Notes under the pieces: model-generated
Database searches by the model: none
Told to the model about the DNA's origin: nothing
What the model saw: the letters and a program-made list of their open reading frames with translations, nothing else
Made by a program: the position numbers and the translations under genes
Part shown: piece after piece, positions 45,052 to 54,579 of the stretch
Layout: each line of letters opens with the position of its first letter
How positions within the stretch are numbered: position 1 is the stretch's first letter
NCBI RefSeq assembly: GCF_900155985.1
Contig: NZ_FTMA01000006.1
Location: forward strand, 1-64,000
DNA: 64,000 bases
Origin: Maribacter ulvicola
GTDB lineage: Bacteria > Bacteroidota > Bacteroidia > Flavobacteriales > Flavobacteriaceae
Direction: 5' to 3'

Positions 45052-45093
45052 TTCCTGATAGACAGGTTCCTTTATTTGTGCTACTATTTTCAG

Positions 45094-45457
45094 CTGCTCT
45101 GTTTTAGAACGCCAAAATTAGTCAAAAGCGAGGAATTAACAGTACTCGGAGAGGAGATAATGGTATTATTGGAGTTAGGAGTTAAGGAAAAAATAAATTC
45201 AAATACAAATGCAAAAAACAAACTCAGGCTCAAAATGGCTTTTGGCTTTTAGCATTAACGCTTCGCGTTTTTTAGTATTAAAGTACTAAGATATTACGTT
45301 AGTTAGTGTTCTTGTAATCGGTTTTACTAAATACGCTATTTTCTCTTTTGCAATCTAGTATTACTAATTTTAGACTTCGTAACAAGTCTATTTTCACTCT
45401 TCTAACTGCAGATTTTACTCCTTGTACTTTGTACCTCGCACTTAAAACAATGTACTT
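45094..45457. other. Repeat-bearing gene-free spacer
   Basis: It holds an AACGC-TTC-GCGTT mini-hairpin with a T run (45252-45271) followed by AGTATTAAAGTACTAAG, matching the units behind engB and at 35450, along with AT-rich low-complexity sequence. The promoter of the polyprenyl synthase must lie within its first part. No gene is seen. Confidence 0.6.
45252..45271 (+). repeat. AACGC mini-hairpin with T run, copy 4
   Basis: AACGC-TTC-GCGTTTTTT and then AGTATTAAAGTACTAAG. The 5-bp stem is identical to the three other copies and only the loop triplet differs. Confidence 0.5.
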
Positions 45458-46501
45458 CTAACTTTTATTCGCCAACTGCCCACATGCGGCATCAATATCC
45501 TTTCCTCTAGAACGACGAACGGTTACTACTATATTATTCTTCTCCAATGAATTTACATAGCGGTCAATAGCTGCGTTTGAAGCTTGCTTGAACTCGCCAT
45601 CATCAATGGGGTTGTATTCAATAAGATTCACCTTAGATGGTGCAAAACGGCAAAATTCTACTAAGGCATCTACATCTTTTTGGGTATCGTTAATTCCGTC
45701 CCACACTACGTACTCATAAGTAATACGACTTCTAGTTTTCTCATACCAATACTGCAAAGACTCTCGCAAATCGCTCAAGGTAAACTTAGCATTAAAGGGC
45801 ATAATTGAAGTACGGATTTCATCTACAGCAGAATGTAGAGAAACTGCCAATTTAAATTTTACCTCATCATCTGCCATTTTCCGAATCAGTTTTGGTACTC
45901 CGGAAGTGGAAACCGTAATTCTCTTTGGCGACATCCCTAATCCGTCAGGAGAGGTGATCTTGTCTATAGCCTTCAACACATTATTGTAATTCATTAAAGG
46001 CTCTCCCATACCCATAAAAACAATATTACTCAATGGTCTCTCAAAATACAATCGGCTTTCATTGTCTATAGCAACTACTTGATCATAAATTTCATCGGGA
46101 TTCAAGTTACGCATTCGTTTTAAACGAGATGTTGCACAGAACCTACAATCTAAACTACAACCCACCTGACTAGATACACAAGCAGTGGTTCTTGATTTTG
46201 TAGGAATTAATACCGACTCTACAATTAGATCGTCATGTAAGCGAACGGCATTTTTTATGGTACCGTCACTACTGCGCTGCATTTGATCTACCTTAATGTG
46301 GTTGATCACAAAATTTGCCTCTAGCATTTCTCTAGTTTCTTTTGATAGATTCGTCATCACATCAAAAGAATATGCTGCTTTCTGCCATAACCATTCATAC
46401 ACCTGGTTTCCACGGAAAGCTTTATCACCGTTAGAAACAAAGAACTCTCTAAGCTGCTCTCGCGTTAGTGCCCGAATATCTTTTTTCTTTATTTCTTCCA
46501 T
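45458..46501 (-). CDS. rlmN: Dual-specificity 23S rRNA/tRNA methyltransferase RlmN
   Basis: RlmN is a radical-SAM enzyme that methylates C2 of A2503 in 23S rRNA and of A37 in some tRNAs. The [4Fe-4S] motif CSLDCRFC (Cys115, 119, 122), the preceding SSQVG and the C-terminal methyl-transfer cysteine in DIDAACGQL are present. The frame opens 16 codons earlier at 46549, but that segment lies within the queA terminator. I therefore set the start at the ATG at 46501 (MEEIKKKDIRALTREQL). Confidence 0.95.
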   Translation of the reverse strand: MEEIKKKDIRALTREQLREFFVSNGDKAFRGNQVYEWLWQKAAYSFDVMTNLSKETREMLEANFVINHIKVDQMQRSSDGTIKNAVRLHDDLIVESVLIPTKSRTTACVSSQVGCSLDCRFCATSRLKRMRNLNPDEIYDQVVAIDNESRLYFERPLSNIVFMGMGEPLMNYNNVLKAIDKITSPDGLGMSPKRITVSTSGVPKLIRKMADDEVKFKLAVSLHSAVDEIRTSIMPFNAKFTLSDLRESLQYWYEKTRSRITYEYVVWDGINDTQKDVDALVEFCRFAPSKVNLIEYNPIDDGEFKQASNAAIDRYVNSLEKNNIVVTVRRSRGKDIDAACGQLANKS

Positions 46502-46530
46502 CTTTTTAAAGGTAGGTATTACTGGTGATA

Positions 46531-46568
46531 AAAATCCCGCTTTCTCCATGTAGATAAAGCGGGATTTT
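46531..46568 (-). terminator. Intrinsic terminator behind queA
   Basis: AAAATCCCGCTTT/AAAGCGGGATTTT is a 13-bp inverted repeat with a 12-nt loop, followed by T residues on the minus strand. It ends the queA transcript 37 nt after its stop. The false upstream start of rlmN falls into its loop. Confidence 0.8.
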
Positions 46569-46604
46569 TTTATTCGTCCTTTATAGAAAGGATATATTTT
46601 TAAC

Positions 46605-47654
46605 TTATATAATCAACATGGCATCACCATAAGAATAGAACTTATAGCTTTCCAATATTGCTTCTTTATATGCTTTGTTCATTAAATCATGACCAATGAA
46701 TGCAGATACCATCATCAACAATGTAGATTTTGGCAAGTGGAAATTAGTGATCATTGCATTTGCGATACTGAAATCATAAGGAGGGAAAATAAATTTATTT
46801 GTCCACCCTTCATATGTATTTAATGTATGTTTAGATGATACTGCACTTTCCAGTCCTCTCATGGCAGTTGTACCCACCGCGCAGATGCGACGCTTGTTCA
46901 ATTTAGCGTTGTTTACAATATCAGTAGCTTTTTCATCAATAAATAACTCTTCGCTATCCATTTTATGCTTAGAAAGATCTTCCACTTCAACTGGGTTAAA
47001 AGTACCTAAACCAACATGTAACGTCAATTCAGCAAAATCAACACCTTTAATTTCTAAACGCTTTAATAAATGTTTAGAGAAATGAAGACCAGCTGTTGGA
47101 GCTGCCACTGCACCCTCATGCTTTGCATAGATTGTTTGGTAACGCCCTTCATCTTCTGGCTCTACGTCTCTTTTAATATATTTTGGTAACGGAGTTTCTC
47201 CCAACTCTCTCAATTTTCTTCTAAAATCTACATAGGCACCGTCATATAGAAAACGTAGTGTCCTACCTCTAGAAGTAGTATTGTCAATAACTTCAGCAAC
47301 CAATGTTTCATCATCACCAAAATAAAGCTTGTTACCAATACGTATTTTACGTGCTGGATCTACAAGAACATCCCAAAGACGTTGCTCTTCGTTCAACTCA
47401 CGTAAAAGAAAAACCTCAATACGAGCTCCAGTCTTCTCCTTATTACCGTATAAACGGGCAGGAAAAACTTTAGTGTTGTTCAAAACCATAACATCACCTT
47501 CATCAAAATAGTCGATCATGTCTTTGAACATTCTATGCTCAATTTTTCCGGTATCTCTATGGATAACCATTAATTTAGACTCATCTCTATTTTCAGATGG
47601 ATGCTCCGCCAATAATTCGTCAGGAAGCTCAAAATTAAAATTTGATAATTTCAT
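46605..47654 (-). CDS. queA: tRNA S-adenosylmethionine ribosyltransferase-isomerase
   Basis: QueA transfers and isomerises the ribosyl part of SAM onto 7-aminomethyl-deazaguanine in tRNA, the penultimate step to queuosine. The family signatures [30 protein letters not shown] and [13 protein letters not shown] are intact, and 349 aa is normal. It has its own candidate promoter and terminator, so it seems to be monocistronic. Confidence 0.96.
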   Translation of the reverse strand: MKLSNFNFELPDELLAEHPSENRDESKLMVIHRDTGKIEHRMFKDMIDYFDEGDVMVLNNTKVFPARLYGNKEKTGARIEVFLLRELNEEQRLWDVLVDPARKIRIGNKLYFGDDETLVAEVIDNTTSRGRTLRFLYDGAYVDFRRKLRELGETPLPKYIKRDVEPEDEGRYQTIYAKHEGAVAAPTAGLHFSKHLLKRLEIKGVDFAELTLHVGLGTFNPVEVEDLSKHKMDSEELFIDEKATDIVNNAKLNKRRICAVGTTAMRGLESAVSSKHTLNTYEGWTNKFIFPPYDFSIANAMITNFHLPKSTLLMMVSAFIGHDLMNKAYKEAILESYKFYSYGDAMLII

Positions 47655-47689
47655 GTAGCTATTATATTTAATGTAGCAAATTGCGGCTG

Positions 47690-47721
47690 CAAATATACAA
47701 TCTGCAGATAGGCCTTGTCAA
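47690..47721 (-). promoter_or_regulatory. Candidate queA promoter
   Basis: A TATATTTG box (47697-47690) on the minus strand fits the -7 consensus TAnnTTTG. A TTG (47721-47719) lies 21 nt further upstream, slightly more than the preferred spacing of 19. The box is 35 nt from the queA start codon. Confidence 0.4.
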
Positions 47722-47733
47722 GTAAAACGTTAA

Positions 47734-48963
47734 TTATAATTCTTTTATGCTGAAATCTAGTTGTTTTAGGTCGTTCCAAAAATCTGGATACGATTTGGAA
47801 ACCACCTCTGCATCATTTACAATAAGGGTAGTTTTCATTGCCAATGGAGCAAAAGCCATTGCCATTCTATGATCGTTATAGGTGTCTATAGCTACATCTG
47901 CATTTATTTCAGTAGTAGGCAAAATAGTTAATGATTTATTGGTCACAGAAATGTTAGCTCCCAATTTGGAAAGCTCTACATCTAAAGCTTCTAAACGATC
48001 AGTTTCTTTAATTTTTAGGGTATGTAGACCAATTAAATGACAGCCTACCCCTAACCCAAAACAGGTAACAGCAATAGTTTGCGCTATATCCGGGGCGTTA
48101 ACTAAATCCAATTCATTCTGGGCCAGAACTTTTTTATCGGTCTTTTTTAATGTTACTTTATTTTCGCCGAAAATAGTTTCTACACCAAATATGGTGTAAA
48201 TATCCGCAAGCACACTATCTCCTTGAAGACTTTCCTTTTTATAGGCAGATAAGGTAATTTCCGTACCCGGCTCGGCTAGAGCACAAATACCATAAAAATA
48301 TGATGCAGAACTCCAATCAGATTCTACCACCAATGTCGTTGGTAAAACTTTTGCTTTAGGGAAAACTTTAATCAAACTACCTTCAAAAGAGGTTTCTACA
48401 CCAATTTCTTCCAATAATCCCAAAGTCATTTTAATATACGGCACCGAGGTTATCTTACCTACTAACTCTAACTCTAATCCGTTTTTAAGGTTAGGGGCTA
48501 TCAATAATAAAGATGAAATATACTGACTACTTACGTTTGCAGGCAGACTTACTTTATCTTTTACAATATGTTGCCCTTTTATTTTTATAGGAGGATAACC
48601 TTCATCTTGAACATAAGAGATTTCCGCCCCCAAAGTCCTTAAAGCATCCACTAGAATTTCAATAGGCCTCTCAGTCATTCTTTTAGACCCGGTAAGAACC
48701 ACATCTTTACCTTCTTGAGATGAAAAATATCCTGTTAAAAAACGCATTGCCGTACCAGCATGATGAATATCTACGGTACCCTCAGATATTTTCAACCCTT
48801 TAGCCATTAATTGGGCATCATCTGAATTTGAAATATTTTCAATTGTTATATTTGGAAATAAGGCTGCCAATAACAAACTACGGTTAGATTCACTTTTAGA
48901 ACCTGTTATAGTAATTGTGTCATTAAGTTTTGTATTGGATGGACCAGTCAAGTGAAGTTTCAA
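47734..48963 (-). CDS. aroA: 3-Phosphoshikimate 1-carboxyvinyltransferase (EPSP synthase)
   Basis: AroA joins shikimate 3-phosphate and phosphoenolpyruvate in the shikimate pathway. The N-terminal GSKSESNRSLLLAALF, the HHAGTAMRFLTGYF motif (family variant of NAGTAMR), LKIKETDRL and the C-terminal DHRMAMAFAPLA are present in 409 aa. It lies in a minus-strand run with rsgA, dtd and the MazG-like gene, separated from the latter by 37 nt. Confidence 0.95.
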   Translation of the reverse strand: MKLHLTGPSNTKLNDTITITGSKSESNRSLLLAALFPNITIENISNSDDAQLMAKGLKISEGTVDIHHAGTAMRFLTGYFSSQEGKDVVLTGSKRMTERPIEILVDALRTLGAEISYVQDEGYPPIKIKGQHIVKDKVSLPANVSSQYISSLLLIAPNLKNGLELELVGKITSVPYIKMTLGLLEEIGVETSFEGSLIKVFPKAKVLPTTLVVESDWSSASYFYGICALAEPGTEITLSAYKKESLQGDSVLADIYTIFGVETIFGENKVTLKKTDKKVLAQNELDLVNAPDIAQTIAVTCFGLGVGCHLIGLHTLKIKETDRLEALDVELSKLGANISVTNKSLTILPTTEINADVAIDTYNDHRMAMAFAPLAMKTTLIVNDAEVVSKSYPDFWNDLKQLDFSIKEL

Positions 48964-49000
48964 TGCGTATAATTTTAAAAATGGAACGCCAAATATACGC

Positions 49001-49327
49001 CTATTTCAACTTTTTATTGTTGTGATGACGGTCATGATCACGCTTTGTTTTTAAATCTAACTTTTTATCAAAAGCTTGTTGCAAATCAATACCTGTTTGA
49101 TTGGCCATACACAGTATCACAAACATAACATCTGCCAGTTCTTCGCCTAAATCTTTATTCTTGTCAGATTCTTTTTCGCTTTGCTCACCATAGCGTCTGG
49201 CAATAATTCTGGCAACTTCCCCTACTTCCTCTGTAAGCTGTGCCATATTGGTAAGCTCGTTAAAGTAACGAACGCCATGTTCTTTTATCCACTTATCTAC
49301 TTCTAGTTGTGCGTTTTTGATGTTCAT
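49001..49327 (-). CDS. MazG-like nucleotide pyrophosphohydrolase
   Basis: The 108-aa product has the all-alpha NTP pyrophosphatase motif ELTNMAQLTEEVGEVARI ... ELADVMFVILCMANQTGID, with the ExxE and ExxD metal ligands intact. Small MazG-like enzymes hydrolyse nucleoside triphosphates such as dCTP or damaged nucleotides. It overlaps the stop codon of dtd by 1 nt, so it is translationally coupled. Confidence 0.9.
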   Translation of the reverse strand: MNIKNAQLEVDKWIKEHGVRYFNELTNMAQLTEEVGEVARIIARRYGEQSEKESDKNKDLGEELADVMFVILCMANQTGIDLQQAFDKKLDLKTKRDHDRHHNNKKLK

Positions 49328-49779
49328 TAATCTTTATTTTTTGTATCTATCATTATAGTCACCGGACCATCGTTCAATAACTCCACCTTCATATCTGCAC
49401 CAAATATACCTGTACCTACTTTCTTACCCAATTTTGATTCTAACGTAGAAATGAAAGCTTCGTACAATGGTATGGCAACTTCTGGTCTTGCCGCTTTTAT
49501 ATATGACGGGCGATTCCCTTTTTTTGTGCTGGCGTGCAATGTAAATTGACTGACTACAATAGCGTCTCCATTTATAGAAAGTAAAGAGTTGTTCATTACG
49601 CCTTCATCATCATTAAAAATACGAAGGTTCGCTATCTTATTCGTTAGCCAATCAATGTCAATTTGTGTATCTTCATTTTCAATGCCGATAAGTATAAGAA
49701 TTCCCGCTTTAATGGCACTGATTTTTTTTCCTTCAACCGTTACACTAGCTTTGGAAACTCTTTGTAGTACTGCTCTCAT
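49327..49779 (-). CDS. dtd: D-aminoacyl-tRNA deacylase
   Basis: Dtd removes D-amino acids (and glycine) mischarged on tRNAs. The catalytic SQFTL (in IVVSQFTLHAS) and the cross-subunit GP motif (NDGPVTIMID, about residues 138-147) are intact; 150 aa is the standard length. It overlaps rsgA by 4 nt upstream and the MazG-like gene by 1 nt downstream. Confidence 0.96.
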   Translation of the reverse strand: MRAVLQRVSKASVTVEGKKISAIKAGILILIGIENEDTQIDIDWLTNKIANLRIFNDDEGVMNNSLLSINGDAIVVSQFTLHASTKKGNRPSYIKAARPEVAIPLYEAFISTLESKLGKKVGTGIFGADMKVELLNDGPVTIMIDTKNKD

Positions 49780-50729
49780 TTTTTATTGTCGTGTATATCT
49801 ATCCTGTAATTCTCATCTTCGCCTTTGATCATCTGTAAGTAACTATTATACCTACTCCATGCAATATCGCCAGCATCCAAAGCATCTTTTACGGCGCATT
49901 TTGGCTCATCTATATGAATGCAGTTATTGAACTTACAGTCTTGCTTCAATTCAAAGAACTCAGGAAAATAGTTTCCTATTTCCTCTTTTTCCATATCTAC
50001 AATTCCAAATCCTTTAATACCGGGAGTATCAATAATTCGAGCATTAAAACTAAGGTCGAACATTTCTGCAAAGGTGGTGGTATGCTGACCTTGTGCATGT
50101 TGCTGAGAAATTTGTTTGGTCTTAATATCTAAATCAGGGGCTATGGCATTTACCAATGTAGATTTACCAACGCCCGAATGACCTGAAAACATAGAGGTTT
50201 TACCTTTCATCATTTCCTTGACTTTATCAACATTCTTGCCTGTAGCGGCAGATATACCAAGACAGGTATACCCTATGTTTCGATACAAGGCTGCCAAGAA
50301 TTTAATTTCATCTAATTCTTCTGGAGCATAGGTATCTACTTTATTAAAAAGCAACACCACAGGAATTTCGTATGCTTGGGCAGTTATTAAAAAACGGTCT
50401 ATAAACACAGGATAAGTAGGCGGATTGTTCAATGTGACCAATAAAAACACCTGATCTAAATTGGCAGCAATTATATGCGTCTGTTTAGACAGATTTACCG
50501 ACTTACGTATAATGTAATTTTTACGGGTTTCAATTTCATTAATAATACCGATGGTATCATCCCCAATGGTCTCAACCTCAAAGCGAACGTTATCACCAAC
50601 AGCAACGGGATTCGTACTCTTTATACCCTTTATCCTAAACTTTCCTTTTATTCTACACTCATAGAATTCACCATTCCCTGCCTTAACAGTATACCAACTT
50701 CCCGTAGATTTATAAACAATTCCTACCAT
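49776..50729 (-). CDS. rsgA: Ribosome small subunit-dependent GTPase RsgA
   Basis: RsgA is a circularly permuted GTPase in late 30S assembly. It shows an N-terminal OB fold, G4 (NKVD) before the P-loop GHSGVGKST (183-191), G3 DTPG, and a C-terminal zinc site CKFNNCIHIDEPKC. Length 317 aa. First gene of the rsgA-dtd-mazG run, divergent from the secreted-protein gene at 50838. Confidence 0.96.
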   Translation of the reverse strand: MVGIVYKSTGSWYTVKAGNGEFYECRIKGKFRIKGIKSTNPVAVGDNVRFEVETIGDDTIGIINEIETRKNYIIRKSVNLSKQTHIIAANLDQVFLLVTLNNPPTYPVFIDRFLITAQAYEIPVVLLFNKVDTYAPEELDEIKFLAALYRNIGYTCLGISAATGKNVDKVKEMMKGKTSMFSGHSGVGKSTLVNAIAPDLDIKTKQISQQHAQGQHTTTFAEMFDLSFNARIIDTPGIKGFGIVDMEKEEIGNYFPEFFELKQDCKFNNCIHIDEPKCAVKDALDAGDIAWSRYNSYLQMIKGEDENYRIDIHDNKK

Positions 50730-50786
50730 TTACCCAAAAATCCTTCCATTTATACAAAGTAACTGCTTTAAATGTAAAAATTAATA

Positions 50787-50794
50787 TAAATTTG
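50787..50794 (+). promoter_or_regulatory. Candidate -7 box for the secreted-protein gene
   Basis: TAAATTTG matches TAnnTTTG and lies 43 nt upstream of the ATG at 50838. A TTTA in place of TTTG sits near the -33 position, so only the -7 element is convincing. Confidence 0.35.
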
Positions 50795-50837
50795 AAAATT
50801 AGAATTAGAACAATAATTAACAACCAAAATTTAAAAA

Positions 50838-51650
50838 ATGAAATTCTTTCAAAAATCATTGCTTTTACTAGCATTATCAGCATTTACTTTTGGGGCTGCC
50901 CAAGAAACTATTACCAACGAATCTGTGGTGCAAATGGTTGAACTTGGTTTTGATGATTACATGATAATTGATAAAATCAATACCTCAGATGTTAAGTTCG
51001 ATGCTTCTATCTCTGCATTAGGGCAAATGAAAAATGCAGGTGTTTCTTCTGAAATACTGTCTTTAATTATGGACAAGTCTAAACAGAACACCATGTCCAA
51101 AACCGGTATTTACTATACAGATGCCAGTGGTGAAGATAAATTGGTTCAACCAAGTGTTTTCTCCGGCTCTAATTCTAACCAAGTGGCACAGAAATTAGTT
51201 TCTGGCTTAATTAACTCCAAGAAAAAAGCACAATTACCTAAAACACAATCTAACAATGTTATTCGCCAGAGTCAACCTGAATTTACATTTATCTTTGACC
51301 CAAGTGTAACTCAAGTAGATAATATGCAAAATAACCAAGGTGGAGATACCGGTATCTTTAACTGGTGGTTTAGAATGGCAAGTAACCCTAATGAGTTTGT
51401 TTTGGTAAAGCTCACTGTAAAAGAAAGAAAAAACCTTAGAGAAGTCGTTACCGGTAAAAGTAGCTGGATCACGAGCAGTAGTGGTATTGACCCTAAATAC
51501 GCGCTTAATTTTGCTATAGAGGAAATTGAAGGTAACAAATTTAAAGTTACCCCTGATACTTTAGAGCCAGGCGAATATTGCTTTATCTACCAAGGGCAAG
51601 TACCTCAAGGTAGAGAAAACCAGTCAGTCTTTGATTTCTCTATTCAATAG
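50838..51650 (+). CDS. Exported protein of unknown function
   Basis: The 270-aa product has a signal peptide (LLLALSAFTFGAAQ). A short N-terminal domain with TNESVVQMVELGFDDYMIIDKI and VKFDASISALGQMKNAGVSSEIL resembles helical elements that recur in bacteroidetal exported proteins. The C-terminal 130 residues are beta-rich (EFTFIFDP..., NPNEFVLVKLTVKERKNLREV, EPGEYCFIYQGQ). No enzymatic motif is recognised. A strong terminator follows. Confidence 0.7.
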   Translation: MKFFQKSLLLLALSAFTFGAAQETITNESVVQMVELGFDDYMIIDKINTSDVKFDASISALGQMKNAGVSSEILSLIMDKSKQNTMSKTGIYYTDASGEDKLVQPSVFSGSNSNQVAQKLVSGLINSKKKAQLPKTQSNNVIRQSQPEFTFIFDPSVTQVDNMQNNQGGDTGIFNWWFRMASNPNEFVLVKLTVKERKNLREVVTGKSSWITSSSGIDPKYALNFAIEEIEGNKFKVTPDTLEPGEYCFIYQGQVPQGRENQSVFDFSIQ

Positions 51651-51670
51651 AACCCTATTTTATTTGTTTT

Positions 51671-51706
51671 AATTAGACCCGATGTCAAAAAACATCGGGT
51701 CTAATT
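51671..51706 (+). terminator. Intrinsic terminator behind the secreted-protein gene
   Basis: AATTAGACCCGATGT-CAAAAA-ACATCGGGTCTAATT, a perfect 15-bp stem, is followed by TTTT. Confidence 0.88.
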
Positions 51707-51831
51707 TTTAACCTGTTTTCTAACTTCTTCAATGATTAAATAATTCCCAATTACTTTAAAATTAATTTTTATCCACCTCTATTTTCATCATTAAAATCAC
51801 ATTTTTAACTTTTATAACTTTAAACCCCAGT

Positions 51832-52272
51832 ATGAAAAAAATCATTTTATTAAGCTTCTTGATCCTCTCAGCAACCACAGTATTAACAGCCCAAGAATAC
51901 AAAGTTATTACCAGCGTAGAATCTATTGTACCTAGTGGCCTAGGTAGATCACGAATTATAGATGCCAACGGAGACAGGGATTTTAAGGAGTTTACTTCTG
52001 AACAAACAGAAAACGACAATACCAGAAACAAATCTAAACGTAAGGATATTAGAGTTAAGGATTTTGAAGAAACCAAATTGCTTAACTTTTATAATATTGC
52101 GGGAATCCGTTTTCAGAACATTGCTGCCAATGATGCACTTATCTCTTCTAAACTAAGTGATATGGCGCAAAATGGATGGGAGCTAGTTTTCGTTACCAGT
52201 GGTGTTGAGGCAGATGCCGGAGATAAAGACGGGCAAGGTATTTTCATTACCCGATATATTTTTAAAAGATAA
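51832..52272 (+). CDS. Exported DUF4177-like protein
   Basis: A signal peptide (MKKIILLSFLILSATTVLTAQ) is followed by a mature part of about 125 residues. This has EYKVITSVESIVPSGLGRSR and, near the end, LSDMAQNGWELVFVTSG...FITRYIFKR, the GWELV pattern of DUF4177-like small domains. The role is unknown. A bidirectional terminator separates it from the convergent OmpA-family gene. Confidence 0.7.
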   Translation: MKKIILLSFLILSATTVLTAQEYKVITSVESIVPSGLGRSRIIDANGDRDFKEFTSEQTENDNTRNKSKRKDIRVKDFEETKLLNFYNIAGIRFQNIAANDALISSKLSDMAQNGWELVFVTSGVEADAGDKDGQGIFITRYIFKR

Positions 52273-52289
52273 AACCAGCAAGAATAAAA

Positions 52290-52313
52290 AAAGCCCGGTA
52301 CATACCGGGCTTT
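52290..52313 (+). terminator. Bidirectional terminator between convergent genes
   Basis: AAAGCCCGGT-ACAT-ACCGGGCTTT with A-rich and T-rich flanks. It ends both the DUF4177-like gene and the OmpA-family gene. Confidence 0.85.
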
Positions 52314-52333
52314 CTATTTTTATTAAATTAAGA

Positions 52334-54424
52334 CTATTGCGCCAAATTAATTTCTACACGTCTATTCTTTTGTCTCCCATCTTTATACATATTCGTTGCA
52401 ATTGGCTTACTTTCCCCATAACCTATAGCTGTTAGCCTAGAAGGTAAAATACCACCATCTATTAAAAACTGCAATACTGCCTGAGCCCTAGATTCTGACA
52501 ATTTCTGATTAGTAGCTACAGAACCTATACTATCCGTATGACCTTCGATAGTGAAATTAGCGTTTGGATATTCATTCAAAATACGAATAATATCTACCAA
52601 AACAGGTGTTGACTCATCTTTAAGCGTAGATTTCCCCGTTGTAAACAAAATTGTTTTTGCATATTCGTTCAACGATTTCTGTACCTCAGCGGTAACCTCA
52701 GGTTCTGGACAACCATTATTAGCTACTGTGCCCATTTCATTTGGACACTCATCATCTTTATCAAATACTGAATCGCCATCAGAATCTGCCCAAGGACATC
52801 CGTTATTCTCTAAAGGTCCTGCTACATCTGGACATTGATCTTCATTATCCAATAAGGTATCACCATCACTATCAATCCATGGACATCCGTTATTTTCAAC
52901 CGGTCCTGCTTCATCTGGACATTGATCTTTATTATCCAGAACAGAATCGCCATCAGCATCTCCCCAAGGACAACCATTGTTTTCTATTGGACCCGCTTTT
53001 TTAGGGCAACCATCTTCCTTGTTTGGTATACCATCTCCGTCAGAATCCTTAGGCTGACCGTAGTAAACAGGTACTTTTAAACCTGCGTAAACATCTGCAC
53101 CTTGAATTTCATTCTTTGTAAAAGTTGATATCAACGAACCTGAACCAATATAAAGTGGTCCTGCACGTAAACCTGCACCTACTTGTAAGCCACTATACTG
53201 ATAGCTACTCACCGGTAAATAAAAGCTAAACCATTTACTTTCAAAACGAGGTGTCAATGAAAATACATTTGCTGTTCTTAGGTTGTTTTCCCCGGCAGAA
53301 CGCATGGATAAATCAGTATTAAAATTTAAATAGAAACTATTGTTTATACTCCAATCTGCATTAAAATGTAGCGCCGTTGGCAAGCCTGCCTTTAAGTCAT
53401 CTGCAGTTTGCGTAAAAGTATATAAATTTCTAAGGTCCTCAGAATCTTCAATGTTGTCATAGTCATCTTGAGTAATGGTATTATTGATATTGTAACTATC
53501 CACCAAACTACCTTTATAGGTTACCGATCCAATATCTGTAAGTGACAATCCAAATTTAAGCTTGTACTTATTCTTATCTTTCATCACGGTTTTTTCACCG
53601 TCAGCACCTGTTACCACGTAGTCTTCATAATCTGGTCTCCACTCATACACGAAACCTAGATCAAAACCAAAACCGTTTGCATCTGGCACCTCATAATCAT
53701 AGTCATCACCATCATACCGATCTGCACGGCCATAGATTAAATCTCCCGTAGATGTTAATGTACCTATTGTTGAATTATTTGGTAAGGTAGCCCCATCCGC
53801 ATCATAATCAATAGTTACATTTCTACCGGTTACATAGGCATTACCAAAACCCTTAAGGTATTTGAACGAAAGTCCTCCTTTTAAAAAATGTTCTTCATTA
53901 TTCATCAGCTCCTGTGCATACGTAAGACCTACTTCTGCCCAGCCATGGCCAGAAGCATAGAAATCTCCTTCGTTTACAATAAAATCTTGACTTTCATCAA
54001 TGCTTTCATCAAGGTCATCAATACTTTCACCATTAAACTCATTTCCGGTTACAAATGTTCTTGCCCTGGTAAAAATGGCTATAGAAGATTTTTTACCTAC
54101 ATTGAACATGAATGACGGACCTAGGACATCAACATTTCCTGAAAAGTTATTATTATCCGATAGCGTTAGAATAGCATCTGTATCATAATCAAAATCACTT
54201 GAAACTAAATCTGAATACCCTACACCCACATAGTCATTGGCAAGAAAAGCACTTGCCCCAACTAAATTAATATCTGTTTTAAAACGGGAATCTGCAATAT
54301 TTGCAGGGTTAGAAATTACACCGTTTACACCACTGTAATTATCGGTTAAAAAGCCTACATAAGATTGTGCTTTTGCTGTCAACGAAGCAATCATTATGAT
54401 GGCGACTAATACTACTTTCTTCAT
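52334..54424 (-). CDS. OmpA-family protein with thrombospondin type 3 repeats
   Basis: The 696-aa outer-membrane protein has a signal peptide and a barrel-like N-terminal domain of about 440 residues (DUF5723-like, [20 protein letters not shown]). Four Asp-rich calcium-binding repeats of the [15 protein letters not shown] type follow, at about 459-575. A C-terminal OmpA peptidoglycan-binding domain ([14 protein letters not shown] ... [15 protein letters not shown]) completes the protein. It anchors the outer membrane to the wall. It is an independent unit bounded by terminators. Confidence 0.93.
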   Translation of the reverse strand: MKKVVLVAIIMIASLTAKAQSYVGFLTDNYSGVNGVISNPANIADSRFKTDINLVGASAFLANDYVGVGYSDLVSSDFDYDTDAILTLSDNNNFSGNVDVLGPSFMFNVGKKSSIAIFTRARTFVTGNEFNGESIDDLDESIDESQDFIVNEGDFYASGHGWAEVGLTYAQELMNNEEHFLKGGLSFKYLKGFGNAYVTGRNVTIDYDADGATLPNNSTIGTLTSTGDLIYGRADRYDGDDYDYEVPDANGFGFDLGFVYEWRPDYEDYVVTGADGEKTVMKDKNKYKLKFGLSLTDIGSVTYKGSLVDSYNINNTITQDDYDNIEDSEDLRNLYTFTQTADDLKAGLPTALHFNADWSINNSFYLNFNTDLSMRSAGENNLRTANVFSLTPRFESKWFSFYLPVSSYQYSGLQVGAGLRAGPLYIGSGSLISTFTKNEIQGADVYAGLKVPVYYGQPKDSDGDGIPNKEDGCPKKAGPIENNGCPWGDADGDSVLDNKDQCPDEAGPVENNGCPWIDSDGDTLLDNEDQCPDVAGPLENNGCPWADSDGDSVFDKDDECPNEMGTVANNGCPEPEVTAEVQKSLNEYAKTILFTTGKSTLKDESTPVLVDIIRILNEYPNANFTIEGHTDSIGSVATNQKLSESRAQAVLQFLIDGGILPSRLTAIGYGESKPIATNMYKDGRQKNRRVEINLAQ

Positions 54425-54529
54425 ACTTTTTGATTGGTTAATATGGTTCTTTAGACCCCTAACGGTTCATAATTAGGGATATTGTTAAAATGTGCTAATT
54501 TTCTTACTGGACTAGGTTTTGGACATAAA

Positions 54530-54556
54530 AAAACATCCGCATGATACGGATGTTTT
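54530..54556 (-). terminator. Terminator of the aromatic amino acid operon
   Basis: AAAACATCCG-CATGATA-CGGATGTTTT, a 10-bp stem followed by A/T tails, starts 24 nt behind the stop of the DAHP synthase-chorismate mutase gene on the minus strand. Confidence 0.8.
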
Positions 54557-54579
54557 GTTTTTATTAAGTTAAGTTAACG

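Noticed and set aside
46502..46549. Sixteen extra N-terminal codons of rlmN
   Set aside because: They lie within the queA terminator hairpin and are not part of the conserved protein, so the start at 46501 was preferred.
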